A stretch of 64,000 bases of DNA from Ktedonobacter racemifer DSM 44963 (lineage in GTDB: Bacteria > Chloroflexota > Ktedonobacteria > Ktedonobacterales > Ktedonobacteraceae), in NCBI RefSeq assembly GCF_000178855.1, contig NZ_ADVG01000005.1, positions 558,001 to 622,000 of the forward strand, read 5' to 3'. Below the pieces are notes generated by a model. The model searched no databases and was not told the origin of the DNA. It saw only the letters and a program-made list of their open reading frames with translations. Position 1 is the first letter of the stretch. Each line of letters starts with the position of its first letter. The position numbers and the translations under genes are program-made. Of the stretch, positions 17,509-25,885 are shown piece after piece.

Positions 17509-18579
17509 ATGAAAGCCGCAATTCTGAAAGCATTTGGTCAGCCTCTTCTTCTTGAAGATATTCCTGAACCTGTTCCCAGCGCGGGTGAAGTCCTCATTCG
17601 TGTGCTGGCGGCCCCTGTTGGTTGGTATGCACAAGAAGTCTTTAGTGGAGAAAGACCCTATCCCCTGGTCCTTCCTCTTGCTCCCGGCTGTGGAGCTATT
17701 GGAGTCGTGGAAAAAACTGGACCTGATACCACTCGACTCCAACCCGGTCAGCTTGTTTTTTGTGATCCGATGGTTCGACCACGCGACGACAGCACGACAC
17801 CAGCCAATAGTATGCTGCAAGGATGGATAGCCCGAGGAGAGGGGCCACAGAAACTCCAAACCTACTTTCGCAATGGTCCATTTGCTGAAAAGATGCTCAT
17901 TCCCCTTGAGAATGCTGTTCCACTCGACCATATGGATGACATAGACCCTGTGAAACTGACCTGGTTGGTTGCCCTGCTCGTTCCTTACGGTGGACTGTTA
18001 GCAGCAAACGTCCAGCCGGGACAGACGGTGATAGTGAATGGAGCCACTGGCTACTTTGGCGGCGCAGCAGTGGCGGTTGCTCTAGCGATGGGCGTGGAAC
18101 GAGTCGTTGCACCTGGAAGAAATAAGGACCGTCTTGATATCCTAGTGAACCACTTTGGGGAACGTGTCCGTCCCGTTCTGCTCTCTGACAATGAAGCAAG
18201 CAATAGGCAACGCATTGCACAGGCTGCCGAGGGTCCAATTGACTGCATGCTCGATATATTGGGGCAAACACAAGATACTGGGCCAACTCGTCGCGGCATT
18301 CTGGCGGTACGCCCAAACGGAACCGCTGTTTTGATGGGAGGCGTCAATGCTGACATAGAGATACCGTACTGGTATGTCATGCATAATAACATCGTGATAC
18401 GCGGTCAGTATATGTATCCACAACACGCTCCCTCATTGCTCGCAGGATTAATTCGCGCTGGTCTACTCCGTCTCGACGTGCTCTCAACCCGTGTCTTCCC
18501 CTTGGAAGAGGTGAATCAAGCGATCCAGTATGCCCATGACCACGGAGGCGCGTTTCAGTTGACCGTGCTTACGCCGTAG
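17509..18579 (+). CDS. Zinc-type alcohol dehydrogenase-like / quinone oxidoreductase
   Basis: MDR-superfamily NAD(P)H-dependent oxidoreductase, 356 residues. It has a GroES-like N-terminal domain (PSAGEVLIRVLAAPVGW) and a Rossmann domain with NGATGYFGGAAVAVALAMG as the nucleotide-binding loop. The usual catalytic zinc cysteines and GHE motif are not present, so it is probably a zinc-free quinone oxidoreductase or enoyl-reductase type. A good Shine-Dalgarno (GGGAAAGGAA) precedes ATG 17509. Cargo of transposon B, together with the divergent regulator. Confidence 0.88.
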   Translation: MKAAILKAFGQPLLLEDIPEPVPSAGEVLIRVLAAPVGWYAQEVFSGERPYPLVLPLAPGCGAIGVVEKTGPDTTRLQPGQLVFCDPMVRPRDDSTTPANSMLQGWIARGEGPQKLQTYFRNGPFAEKMLIPLENAVPLDHMDDIDPVKLTWLVALLVPYGGLLAANVQPGQTVIVNGATGYFGGAAVAVALAMGVERVVAPGRNKDRLDILVNHFGERVRPVLLSDNEASNRQRIAQAAEGPIDCMLDILGQTQDTGPTRRGILAVRPNGTAVLMGGVNADIEIPYWYVMHNNIVIRGQYMYPQHAPSLLAGLIRAGLLRLDVLSTRVFPLEEVNQAIQYAHDHGGAFQLTVLTP

Positions 18580-18650
18580 CTTGACTTTCTCCATGTGGGG
18601 AGAAAGAGCTTCTTGAGAGAGAAGAAGAAGCTGATCAGGAATTTCCGCGA

Positions 18651-18688
18651 AAATCTGGCCTCTCTTCTCCAATAGAGAGGCCAGATTT
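18651..18688 (+). terminator. Strong hairpin after the oxidoreductase
   Basis: 15-bp perfect stem AAATCTGGCCTCTCT/AGAGAGGCCAGATTT, 8-base loop, followed by TCATTT. It lies about 70 bases past the stop codon and fits a rho-independent terminator. Confidence 0.65.
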
Positions 18689-19042
18689 CATTTCCACCAA
18701 GTGATGCGGCATGCTCTCGCATTCAACTCTGCGCTCCTTTGCGGCTCGTAGTAGCGAACGCTTGCCCTGGGCCTGAAAAGACCATATCCACGACAAGAAC
18801 GCGGAAGGAGAGATCGCGAGCGATGTATTTACAATATTCCGTGCTGATACCCTAGATGGGGAGCGGCTTCTCCTGGCTCTGAATAATCGATTCCTATGTT
18901 TCACCACTACAGTCGCACTTGTTAACTCAGCAATAAGAACCAGAAAAGTATAAGAAAAGCAACATCATTATCTTCTTCCAGATGTGGCAATCTGTAGGTG
19001 TGAAACCTGAAATCAGATAGCGACATCTAAAAGGAGAAGAAG

Positions 19043-20410
19043 ATGAAGCAAAACAAGCATGCCACCTTCACCGGAACCAAGACGACCCCTGCCGATGTCT
19101 GTCGCTGGGTCCACCCCCTTTTTCGCCTGCATGAGCGCCTCGCCCAGCGCTTTGCCCGACCAGAGCCACATCGCCGGGTACTGGCCTACCTGCAAGGGAT
19201 TTTGAGCGATATATCCCGCAAAAACGGCTGGCAATTAGCTGAACACGCCGGAGAAGCTCGTCCTGATGGCATGCAACGCCTGCTCTCGCAAGCCGTTTGG
19301 GACACCGATGGCGTACGTGATGATTTGCGTACGTATGTGCTTGAACAACTAGGCTGGCAATCGCCTATCCTGGTCATCGACGAAAGCGGCTTTCCCAAGC
19401 GAGGCGAAAAATCAGCTGGCGTTGGCTTGCAGTATTGCGGAACCACGGGCCGAGTCGAGAATTGCCAGGTCGGAGTTTTTCTCTCATATGTGACGGCCAA
19501 AGGGCATACCCTGATTGATCGCGAACTGTATTTGCCCTTGGACTGGTGCGAGGATCGCGATCGGTGTCGAGCCGCAGGCATCCCAGCATCGGTTCGTTTC
19601 CAGACAAAGCCAGAGTTGGCCCAGCGCATGATCGAACGCATCTGGCAAGCTCAGATCCCCATTTCCTGGGTCGTAGCTGATACGGTTTACGGGGGCAATC
19701 TGGACCTGCGAACCTGGTTGGAAATGCGTGCGTATCCTTACGTGATGGCTGTGGCTTGCAATGAACCAGTCGGATTCCAGACACCGACTGGACGCAGACG
19801 CGAAGAGGCCGCATTGGTCGAAGCGTTCGTCCTTCACGATGGGAACTGGCAGCGCCTGTCAATGAGCGAAGGCAGCAAAGGCCCCAGGCTCTTCGACTGG
19901 GCCATCGTCCCCATGCTGCGCCAGTGGGAGGATGATGGAAGACATTGGTTGCTCATTCGTCGTAGCCTCGCTGATCCATCTGAGAAAGCGTACTACTTTG
20001 TCTTTGCTCCGCAAGGAACCACCCTGCCAGCAATGGTCAAGGCCATTGGTGCCAGATGGCGTGTTGAGGAAAATTTTGAGATTGGCAAAGATCTCGGCAT
20101 GGATCACTACGAAGTACGGAGCTTCATCGGTTGGTACCGGCACATTACGCTCGTGCTGTTGGCTCTTGCTTATCTTGCAGGAATTTGTGCCACAGAGCGT
20201 TTCCCCACTGATCATCCTACGACTTCTGAGTCTGCTACCCAACCCTGCGTACTTCCCTTGACCATTCCTGAAGTGCGCCATTTGCTCGCACGGCTCATCT
20301 GGCCTTTGTCTTCATCTGCCTGTCGGGTTCTGGCCTGGTCGTGGTGGCGTCGCTGCCACCAAAGTCATGCCAGCTATTACCACACGAAACGTCGTCTGAC
20401 AGCGGGCTAA
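19043..20410 (+). CDS. IS701-family transposase
   Basis: 455-residue DDE transposase, undamaged. Acidic catalytic segments are recognisable: VIDESGFPKRGEKSAGVGLQ (first Asp), WVVADTVYGG (second Asp), and WRVEENFEIGKDLGMDHYEVR (the Glu region in the C-terminal helix). A strong ribosome site, AAAAGGAGAAGAAG, precedes ATG 19043. Length and motifs match IS701 elements. Confidence 0.93.
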   Translation: MKQNKHATFTGTKTTPADVCRWVHPLFRLHERLAQRFARPEPHRRVLAYLQGILSDISRKNGWQLAEHAGEARPDGMQRLLSQAVWDTDGVRDDLRTYVLEQLGWQSPILVIDESGFPKRGEKSAGVGLQYCGTTGRVENCQVGVFLSYVTAKGHTLIDRELYLPLDWCEDRDRCRAAGIPASVRFQTKPELAQRMIERIWQAQIPISWVVADTVYGGNLDLRTWLEMRAYPYVMAVACNEPVGFQTPTGRRREEAALVEAFVLHDGNWQRLSMSEGSKGPRLFDWAIVPMLRQWEDDGRHWLLIRRSLADPSEKAYYFVFAPQGTTLPAMVKAIGARWRVEENFEIGKDLGMDHYEVRSFIGWYRHITLVLLALAYLAGICATERFPTDHPTTSESATQPCVLPLTIPEVRHLLARLIWPLSSSACRVLAWSWWRRCHQSHASYYHTKRRLTAG

Positions 20411-20565
20411 TCCTGGCTGGCCCTCCCAGCATTGCTCTCGGCTTTGTTGCTTTCGAGCATTCATTTCCCAGATATCCCAGAAATTTCCTGGAAGTGCTGG
20501 AGTTCCTGGAAATCTGGACGTGTGTTGTCTCCCATCGTATCTTTCCTTGCGCATGAGTTCTGAAT

Positions 20566-21456
20566 ATGACTCTTCTTCCTGTCGCAGACGGTGCTCGTCT
20601 GCTTGGCATTCATCCCAAGACGCTCCACCACTGGCTCAAAGAGGCCCATGTGCCCTTGTCCACCCACCCGACGGATGCACGGATTAAATGTGTGATGGAG
20701 GAACACCTGCAACAGGTAGCCAGTCTGCATGGCCGCCCACTCCAGGCATCTCGGCCGTTGGATGTAGCCTCTCCTCTTCTCGTCCCTTCTCAAGTGCAAG
20801 CCCTCTCAGCGCCTGAAAATGAAAGGGAACCGGCCTCCACCGCCTGCTTGTTGCCCCCCTCCCACATGCAGGAAGCGGACCAGATCCAAAGGCTGGCTTC
20901 CCTGGAAACCAAGGTGGTGACTCTTCAGGAGCAGATTGCCCAGCTCACGCTGGCGCTGTTCCAGGAGCGGGAGCGATCGGTCGAGCATCGTCTCACCGCC
21001 CTAGAATCCTTCCTGCAACCACTGGTGGGAACGCAGCTCTCCGCACTGTCAATTCCTGGGGTTGAGCAAGAACCTCCTGGTCCACGGCCCGTACCGAGAC
21101 CTCTGCATCCCGTTGAACAACTCGCTCGCTCTCGCATGCCTCCCCTGATCGAATACAGCGCGCTGGGCACCTACGTGATCATCAGTTCACAAGAAGGCGA
21201 GGTGCATCTGGAACCCAATTCGCGCGCGTGGTTTGACTGGTTGGCTACCCTTTCCTCCTTCCGTTTCGTTGGGCCTATGGGGCGCTTTACGGGGCATCGA
21301 GGATACAAGGATGGTCAACAGACGCGCTATTGGTCGGCTTCTCGTTGTGTCCGCCGTCATACCTACAAGCAGTATCTTGGCATGACGGAGAGCTTGACCA
21401 TTGCCAACCTGGAGCGCACAGCTGCCAGGCTCCAATCTGACATCGAAGCGCGCTAG
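20566..21456 (+). CDS. HTH and coiled-coil protein carried by the IS701-like element
   Basis: 296 residues. The N-terminus (ADGARLLGIHPKTLHHWLKE) is a MerR/excisionase-like helix-turn-helix. The middle (about 105-150: LASLETKVVTLQEQIAQLTL) is a coiled coil. The C-terminal 100 residues (FRFVGPMGRFTGHRGYKDGQ, YWSASRCVRRHTYKQYLG) have a basic DNA-binding look resembling the substrate domain seen at the N-terminus of some LuxR/MalT-like proteins. It lies between the transposase and the right terminal repeat, so it moves with the IS. Function unknown; a targeting or regulatory partner of the transposase is plausible. Confidence 0.7.
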   Translation: MTLLPVADGARLLGIHPKTLHHWLKEAHVPLSTHPTDARIKCVMEEHLQQVASLHGRPLQASRPLDVASPLLVPSQVQALSAPENEREPASTACLLPPSHMQEADQIQRLASLETKVVTLQEQIAQLTLALFQERERSVEHRLTALESFLQPLVGTQLSALSIPGVEQEPPGPRPVPRPLHPVEQLARSRMPPLIEYSALGTYVIISSQEGEVHLEPNSRAWFDWLATLSSFRFVGPMGRFTGHRGYKDGQQTRYWSASRCVRRHTYKQYLGMTESLTIANLERTAARLQSDIEAR

Positions 21457-21674
21457 ATTGTCGCGCTCTTTGCTGTCAATGATCTCCTCTGGTTCCCAAC
21501 AAGTGCGACTGTAGTGTTCACGCTGATTTCCCAGGTTTCACCCTAAAAATCGTCGAACATTCACGCTATTTACCAGGTCCTTCATTTTTCCGTTACGGGT
21601 GGAAGGGCCGAGTCGCAAAAACGTTGGTTTCTTGCCTTTCTCACCCTCGGTCAACATCACCCCGCAATAGAGAA

Positions 21675-21692
21675 ACCCTGCTCACGCAGGGT
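21675..21692 (-). terminator. Terminator overlapping the end of the serine hydrolase gene
   Basis: Stem ACCCTGC/GCAGGGT with loop TCAC; on the minus strand it is followed by TTTCTCT. It overlaps the stop codon at 21682. Confidence 0.55.
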
Positions 21693-22974
21693 CGTCTTTC
21701 TGGCGCATCAGGGTCAATGGGGAGAAGGGGAAGTGAAGCGTGAGCGTGCCAAAGGCATGATCTTGTGGATCAGAGAAGCGTACCTCAATCTCATGATCAT
21801 GGGCAAAGCAACACACCATCTCCTCAATTGGCAGCAGTTCTACATTGAACGGGTGCAGGATCATCTGGTGCTCTGTTTGCTCCACGGCACATTTGAACAG
21901 CTTCCCCAGTGTATAGGTCCCAGTCATCCTCTTTCGAGCATCTGGATCAAGAGGGAAGCCTTCCTGGTTCAAAGGAGCAATAGTGAGGACCTCTCGGACG
22001 ATGCGCCGGAAGAGGGGGTCGATATCTCTTCCGTTGGCATTGGAAAGCAGGACTACCGTGACGGCATCATCGAGGAAACGAGCCAAAAAGGTGATGAAGC
22101 CGTTGATCTCTCCCTGATGGTAGACGACACGATGACCGCGATAGTCCCCCACTCCCCAACCAAAACCATACTCAGTGGTGGTGCCATCTACCAGTTGGGC
22201 GGGGGTATACATGCGCTTGAGCATCTGCTTACTGAGCACCTGGCCCTGCTCCAAAGCCGCATCCCAGCGGACCAGGTCGGTGAGGGTCGAGCCAAGTGCT
22301 CCCCCAGCGAAGGGGATCGTCATATCCAGATAGGGGACAATGCGGTAGCCCTGCTCCGTTTTGACGTATCCCCCGGCACGCCGGGGAATAAGCGCCTCAT
22401 TCCACATGTAGTAAGTGTCCTTCATTCCCACAGGCGTGAAGATCTGCTCTTGAAGAAACTGCTCGTACCTTTTGCTTGAGAGGATTTCAATGATCATGCC
22501 CAGCAGATAGTAGCCAGAATTGTTGTATTTGTAGCGCGTCCCTGGCTCAAATTCCAGCGGCAAATCCTGAAAGAGGGCGAGCACCTCTTCATGAGAAAAC
22601 CGCTTTCTCATATAGAGATCGAAAAAGTTATCCACTTCGTTGTAGGGCACAATGCCAGAGGTATGGGTAAGCAGGTGAGCGACAGTGATCGTGCGCCCAT
22701 GCGTGGGATAGTTGGGAAGAAAGTGTGTCAACGGATCATTCAGCCGCAGGAGGCCTTGCCGCTCAAGCAAGAGGATCGCTGCGGCGGTGAATTGCTTGGT
22801 CAGTGATGCGAGGCCAAAAACGGTGTCAGGCTGGGCGGCAATATTCCACTCCAGGTTGGCGAGCCCATATCCTTTCCCATGAGCGAGCTGTCCGTTCTTG
22901 ATGACTGCCACCGCCATCCCTGGGTCTTGCTCTCCAACCACCGTCTTGACGATTTCATCAATCTCTGCAATCAT
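21682..22974 (-). CDS. Class C beta-lactamase-fold serine hydrolase
   Basis: 430 residues. The catalytic SxxK is SLTK (in FGLASLTKQFTAAA). The second motif is YNN in YKYNNSGYYLLG, and the C-terminal HQGEINGF segment stands where the KTG/HxG motif lies in this family. About 100 residues of C-terminal lipocalin-like extension follow the catalytic domain. No signal peptide. The family includes esterases, D-aminopeptidases and PBP-like proteins, so the substrate cannot be set from sequence. Cargo of transposon A. Confidence 0.88.
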   Translation of the reverse strand: MIAEIDEIVKTVVGEQDPGMAVAVIKNGQLAHGKGYGLANLEWNIAAQPDTVFGLASLTKQFTAAAILLLERQGLLRLNDPLTHFLPNYPTHGRTITVAHLLTHTSGIVPYNEVDNFFDLYMRKRFSHEEVLALFQDLPLEFEPGTRYKYNNSGYYLLGMIIEILSSKRYEQFLQEQIFTPVGMKDTYYMWNEALIPRRAGGYVKTEQGYRIVPYLDMTIPFAGGALGSTLTDLVRWDAALEQGQVLSKQMLKRMYTPAQLVDGTTTEYGFGWGVGDYRGHRVVYHQGEINGFITFLARFLDDAVTVVLLSNANGRDIDPLFRRIVREVLTIAPLNQEGFPLDPDARKRMTGTYTLGKLFKCAVEQTEHQMILHPFNVELLPIEEMVCCFAHDHEIEVRFSDPQDHAFGTLTLHFPFSPLTLMRQKDDPA

Positions 22975-23403
22975 GCTGATCGATTCCCAGCCTTCCTATC
23001 TCTGCTTTTCGTTTCATCGCCAGGTTCCCAGCTTCTTCCCCTCAGAGGGCTTAGAGACGTGCCAATGTGAGAGATGAGACCCCTTCTCAGAAACACGGGC
23101 TACTTTGGCATACCAGCCGGTCTTGAGAGCTGTCAAGAAGTCCCGCTTCAGCATGACCCAATGGGTTCGGCAGCAGACGTACCAAGATGAGAAGAGAAGA
23201 TGTTGCAGAAACGACCGATTCTGGGAGCCTGCTGGATACTGGGTTGAGATAGCCCAGTGTGGAAAGAAGAGCAAGATAGAAGAAGTTTTTGGTGGGTTCG
23301 CATGCTATCCTTCCGAGGAGGTGCTGCTCGACGCGCGGAGCCACGCCGGTGGTTGCCGTCTGGACACGCCTTGTGCTTCCCACTGGTTTCTAGGAGGGTA
23401 ATC
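22975..23403. other. Gap without a recognisable gene
   Basis: About 430 bases between divergent hydrolase and DinB genes. Several overlapping open frames exist but none has a ribosome site plus a recognisable motif. It probably holds both promoters. Confidence 0.45.
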
Positions 23404-23979
23404 ATGCCAACTCGTGCAGAGATTTTGGACACACTTGCGGCATCGCAGACGCAGGTCCTGGCGTTTTTTCAAGGGCTGAGCCCGGAAGACCTGGAGCGCC
23501 CGGCAACGGCGAGTGAAGTTCCCGGAGCAGCTCCGTGGCGCGCCAAGGATCATTTTGCTCACCTGGTGAAAAGCGAGCGCAACATCCAGCGATTGCTGCG
23601 CCGTACACTCGCCGGTGATACTCGAGATGTTCTATTACGCCTTCAATACCCGTTGGGAATGGAAATGCCGGGCAATCCGGGCAATCTGAGCGAGCTGACC
23701 CCGGAGGAGCAAAAGCGGCTGGGGATGGCCGTCGCCAACGTCAATCAAACCTACGTGAACGAGCACCATGACGACAGTATGGAGATGGTGGCAGCGGATT
23801 ACCTGGCGGCGCGGCAGGAAACATTGGACCTCCTGCAACAGTTCACCGATGATCAGCTGGCCGCTCTGGTGCCCACTGTCATTGGTGACCAGGCCGCCGG
23901 CGACTTGTTTGCCGGGAGAGCGGGGCATGCGGCTCAGCACATTACCTGGATTGAGGAAGGATTTCGTCAGGGCGTGTGA
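23404..23979 (+). CDS. DinB-family / ClbS-DfsB-like four-helix protein
   Basis: 191 residues from ATG 23404, with AGGAGG seven bases upstream. Four long helices, with WRAKDHFAHLVKSERNIQRL at the first metal-ligand histidine position and GHAAQHITWIEEGF at the C-terminal one. DinB-like proteins bind a divalent metal and several use mycothiol or bacillithiol; others bind DNA-damaging metabolites. The precise role is unknown. Cargo of transposon A. Confidence 0.8.
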   Translation: MPTRAEILDTLAASQTQVLAFFQGLSPEDLERPATASEVPGAAPWRAKDHFAHLVKSERNIQRLLRRTLAGDTRDVLLRLQYPLGMEMPGNPGNLSELTPEEQKRLGMAVANVNQTYVNEHHDDSMEMVAADYLAARQETLDLLQQFTDDQLAALVPTVIGDQAAGDLFAGRAGHAAQHITWIEEGFRQGV

Positions 23980-23981
23980 CA

Positions 23982-24000
23982 CTCCCCACGGCTAAAGTCG
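23982..24000 (+). repeat. Truncated IS605 right-end hairpin
   Basis: ACTCCCCACGGCTAAAGTCG is the left half of the usual CCCCACGGC...GCCGTGGGG right end; the second arm is missing. A relic terminus directly after the DinB stop codon. Confidence 0.45.
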
Positions 24001-24011
24001 AGATAAGTAAC

Positions 24012-24097
24012 CTAAAGCTCAAAACGAGATTACGCTCAGATGACATCGAGGACATATCCTTGATGTCATCTGAGCGTAATCTCGTTTTGAGCTTTAG
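24012..24097. repeat. Very long perfect hairpin (36-bp arms)
   Basis: Arms 24012-24047 and 24062-24097 are perfectly complementary over 36 bp. The 14-base centre adds five more pairs (one G-T), leaving the tetraloop CATA. The stem begins CTAAAGCTCAAAACGAG. It is far longer than a transcription terminator needs and has no T-run. It lies between the DinB gene and the IS1-like element. Confidence 0.92.
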
Positions 24098-24336
24098 ATA
24101 ACGACCGTTTTCTGACATTCATAGTTCTGTTTTTCTGCCAGAGAAATGCGCTATCTCCGCAAGCGTGAGCACAGCGATTGGAAGAGTATCAAAAAACGTA
24201 CCACAATCAAAGTGTCATTTTCTCCAGAGGCGAGATGAGTATCTGACACTCACAGGAGAGGTTTTTTGTAAGCTGGAGCAATCGGTGTTTCCTTAGCGGA
24301 ATTTAGAGAGGTTTTTATGTTGGGACTCCAATTTCG
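24098..24336. other. Intergenic stretch with an IS-type terminal repeat
   Basis: 24293-24329 reads, on the minus strand, GGAGTCCCAACATAAAAACC and then CTCTCTAAATTCCGCTAAGG. This is the same type as the ends at 34036-34074, 44361-44399 and 46983-47021. A 30-residue frame (MRYLRKREHSDWKSIKKRTT and 10 more) at about 24147 has no identifiable family. The element that owned the terminus is gone. Confidence 0.45.
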
Positions 24337-25451
24337 GGTAGTGACTCCGGAAGGGGGGTGATAGAATAGAGAGGAGGAGGTGAACGATGAACAAGCGAGA
24401 AGCAGAGGAGCAGAGCAGTCTGCCAACGTGTCCCAATCCCGCATGCTCAGGGCCGCGCGTTGTGCGCAATGGCAGCCACCGGGGACGGCAACGGTATCTG
24501 TGCCGCACCTGTAAGACGTACTTTGGAGCAACGCAAGGCACGCCGATGTATGGGTTGAAGACGCCTGCCCCCGAGGTAGCGCAAGCGCTCTTGGTGGTGA
24601 TGCGGCGCGGCAGCTTGCGGGCTGCCGAGGAGATCACCGGGCACAAATACGAAACGATCAGTGTCTGGCTCAAGCGAGCAGCAGAGCATGCCGAGGCCCT
24701 GACGCAGGTGATGGCTTGCGATCTGCACGTGAGCCAGGTGGAAATCGATGAGTTCTGGTCGTTTGTCCAGAAAAAAAGGGGACTGAAGGGGCGTCCGACG
24801 AAGGAGCACGCTGGGCTTGCCTCGTCCAAGATCGGGAGAGCCGCTTCGTGGTTGCCAGTGCCACCGGACCGCTGGGCGAGAACCTGATGACGCGGGCCGT
24901 CAGCAGGACGGTCCTGCGAACCCATCGCCGCCCGCTCTGCTGGTTTAGTGATGGCTGGCATGGCTATGCGGCCATTCTCCATCGTGCCTATCGCCAACCC
25001 CAGTCGCGTCAGGGCAAAACCGGACGGCGCAAGTTGGTGGTGCCTGACACCGTGTCGTTGACGCAAACAGTCAAACACCGTGATGAGCATGGACGCCTCC
25101 TGTCAGTAGCAATCCGCATGGCGATGGGAGCAAGCCAGGGACCCGCCGGGACCGTGCACGTGGAGCGACTTCATGGAGCGTTGCGTGATTGGTTGAATGC
25201 GCTGACCCGCAAGACGCATGCTTTTGCCAAACGAGACGCGACCTGGGATGCGCTGGTCGGCTTGCAGATCTTCGATCACAATTTCCATCGGGCTCATTAC
25301 GCTCTACGCCTGCCGCTTCAGATTGTCGATGGCGTTCATCGCTATCACCATCGATCTCCAGCAATGGCTCTGGGCGTGACTGATCATCTCTGGTCCTTCC
25401 AAGACTTGTTGACTACTCGACTCCCTATCACCTCTTAGAGGAGTCACTACC
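24337..25451 (+). mobile_element. IS1-like element, complete
   Basis: Terminal repeats GGTAGTGACTCC (24337-24348) and GGAGTCACTACC (25440-25451), and an 8-bp target duplication CAATTTCG (24329-24336, 25452-25459), the size usual for IS1. Removing it gives GACTC-CAATTTCG-CAGATAGGC, exactly the uninterrupted sequence seen at 34070-34096. Length 1115 bp. Confidence 0.9.
24387..25438 (+). CDS. IS1-family transposase InsAB', made by -1 frameshift
   Basis: The first frame (24387-24887) is InsA-like with the zinc-finger CPNPACSG...CRTCKTYF. The slippery run AAAAAAAGGGG at 24771-24781 allows a -1 shift into the second frame (ending 25438), which then reads KGTEGASDEGARWACLVQDR, then ESRFVVASATGP and the DDE part, including WFSDGWHGYA (Asp) and VERLHGALRDW (Glu). 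Programmed -1 shifting on an A-rich heptamer is the known way IS1 makes its active transposase. Both frames are otherwise undamaged. Confidence 0.88.
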
Positions 25452-25469
25452 CAATTTCGCAGATAGGCT

Positions 25470-25604
25470 GAATTTACAAAAACGGTGTGCAACAATCCGC
25501 CTCTCTGGCGCTTTTTCAGCGTGTCAACCGCTGTGCTGCTCAACATTGAGGGCAAGTGCTAACCTTTGAGGTCAAAACCTGCCCACTTGGTAGGTCATTT
25601 ACCA
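25470..25604. repeat. Right inverted end of transposon A (135 bp)
   Basis: Complement of 15692-15710 + 16080-16195 with a few mismatches, and nearly identical in the same orientation to 34098-34232. It contains an imperfect direct repeat CCTCAATGTTGAGCA / CCTCAAAGGTTAGCA (minus-strand reading), of the kind expected for tandem transposase-binding sites. Confidence 0.85.
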
Positions 25605-25645
25605 CTTCACGCCTGCGCATTCGTGAACTGCTCCGCTACGAATAA
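25605..25645 (+). pseudogene. FtsX-type permease, last residues (3' part of split gene)
   Basis: After the duplicated CTTCA the frame reads RLRIRELLRYE-stop (TAA 25643-25645). Together with 15569-15691 it recreates an intact permease C-terminus. The RYE ending is the same as in the intact permease at 50100-52643. Confidence 0.8.
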
Positions 25646-25655
25646 ACTGGAGGAA

Positions 25656-25706
25656 ATTCTGGCTCTTCGCCCCTATGGAAAAACTGTAGGGGCAAAGAGC
25701 CAGAAT
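25656..25706. terminator. Bidirectional terminator between permease remnant and MFS gene
   Basis: Stem ATTCTGGCTCTT-c-GCCCCTA / TAGGGGC-a-AAGAGCCAGAAT with an 11-base loop. It separates the convergent permease tail and the DHA2 pump. Confidence 0.65.
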
Positions 25707-25885
25707 GGAACCCATTTTTCTTGTTCTCCTCGGACTTTCTCATCTGTGCAGTTTGTCTCAAGAAACCTTCGCAGCCTGTTGAAAAGGGGAAGATGAGGTT
25801 GGCACCCGGTGGTACGTTGAAGTGACAAGCTGCGCGAGGAGGAACATTACCAATGCTGGGTTTAAAAGAGCGGGCATTTGCCCCC

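Larger units (their letters stand above)
18905..21516 (+). mobile_element. Two-gene IS701-like element
   Basis: Perfect 19-bp terminal inverted repeats CACTACAGTCGCACTTGTT (18905-18923) and its complement (21498-21516), with the 5-bp target duplication TTCAC (18900-18904, 21517-21521). It sits exactly inside the right inverted end of transposon B; removing it restores similarity to the left end. It carries an IS701-type transposase and a second gene whose product is a HTH/coiled-coil protein. Looks complete and recent. Confidence 0.88.
16347..21575. mobile_element. Transposon B of the TGGTAAAT family, nested in A
   Basis: Starts TGGTAAATAGCG at 16347 and ends CGCTATTTACCA at 21575, with the duplication GGTCC at 16342-16346 and 21576-21580. 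The inverted ends are about 149 bp (left 16347-16495; right 21522-21575 plus 18810-18904, split by the IS701-like element). They contain direct repeats of the type GAAACATAGGAAATCG/GAAACATGGGAATCG. Without the IS the element is about 2.6 kb and carries a regulator-oxidoreductase pair. No transposase of its own. Confidence 0.88.
15692..25604. mobile_element. Composite transposon A of the TGGTAAAT family (9.9 kb, 5-bp target duplication)
   Basis: Begins TGGTAAATGACC at 15692 and ends with the complement GGTCATTTACCA at 25604. Both sides carry the 5-bp duplication CTTCA (15687-15691, 25605-25609), and the target reading frame is restored by excision. The inverted ends are about 135 bp: left 15692-15710 plus 16080-16195, interrupted by a small insertion; right 25470-25604. 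Cargo includes a serine hydrolase, a DinB protein, nested transposon B, an IS701-like element and an IS1-like element. No transposase that fits the ends is inside. Confidence 0.88.
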
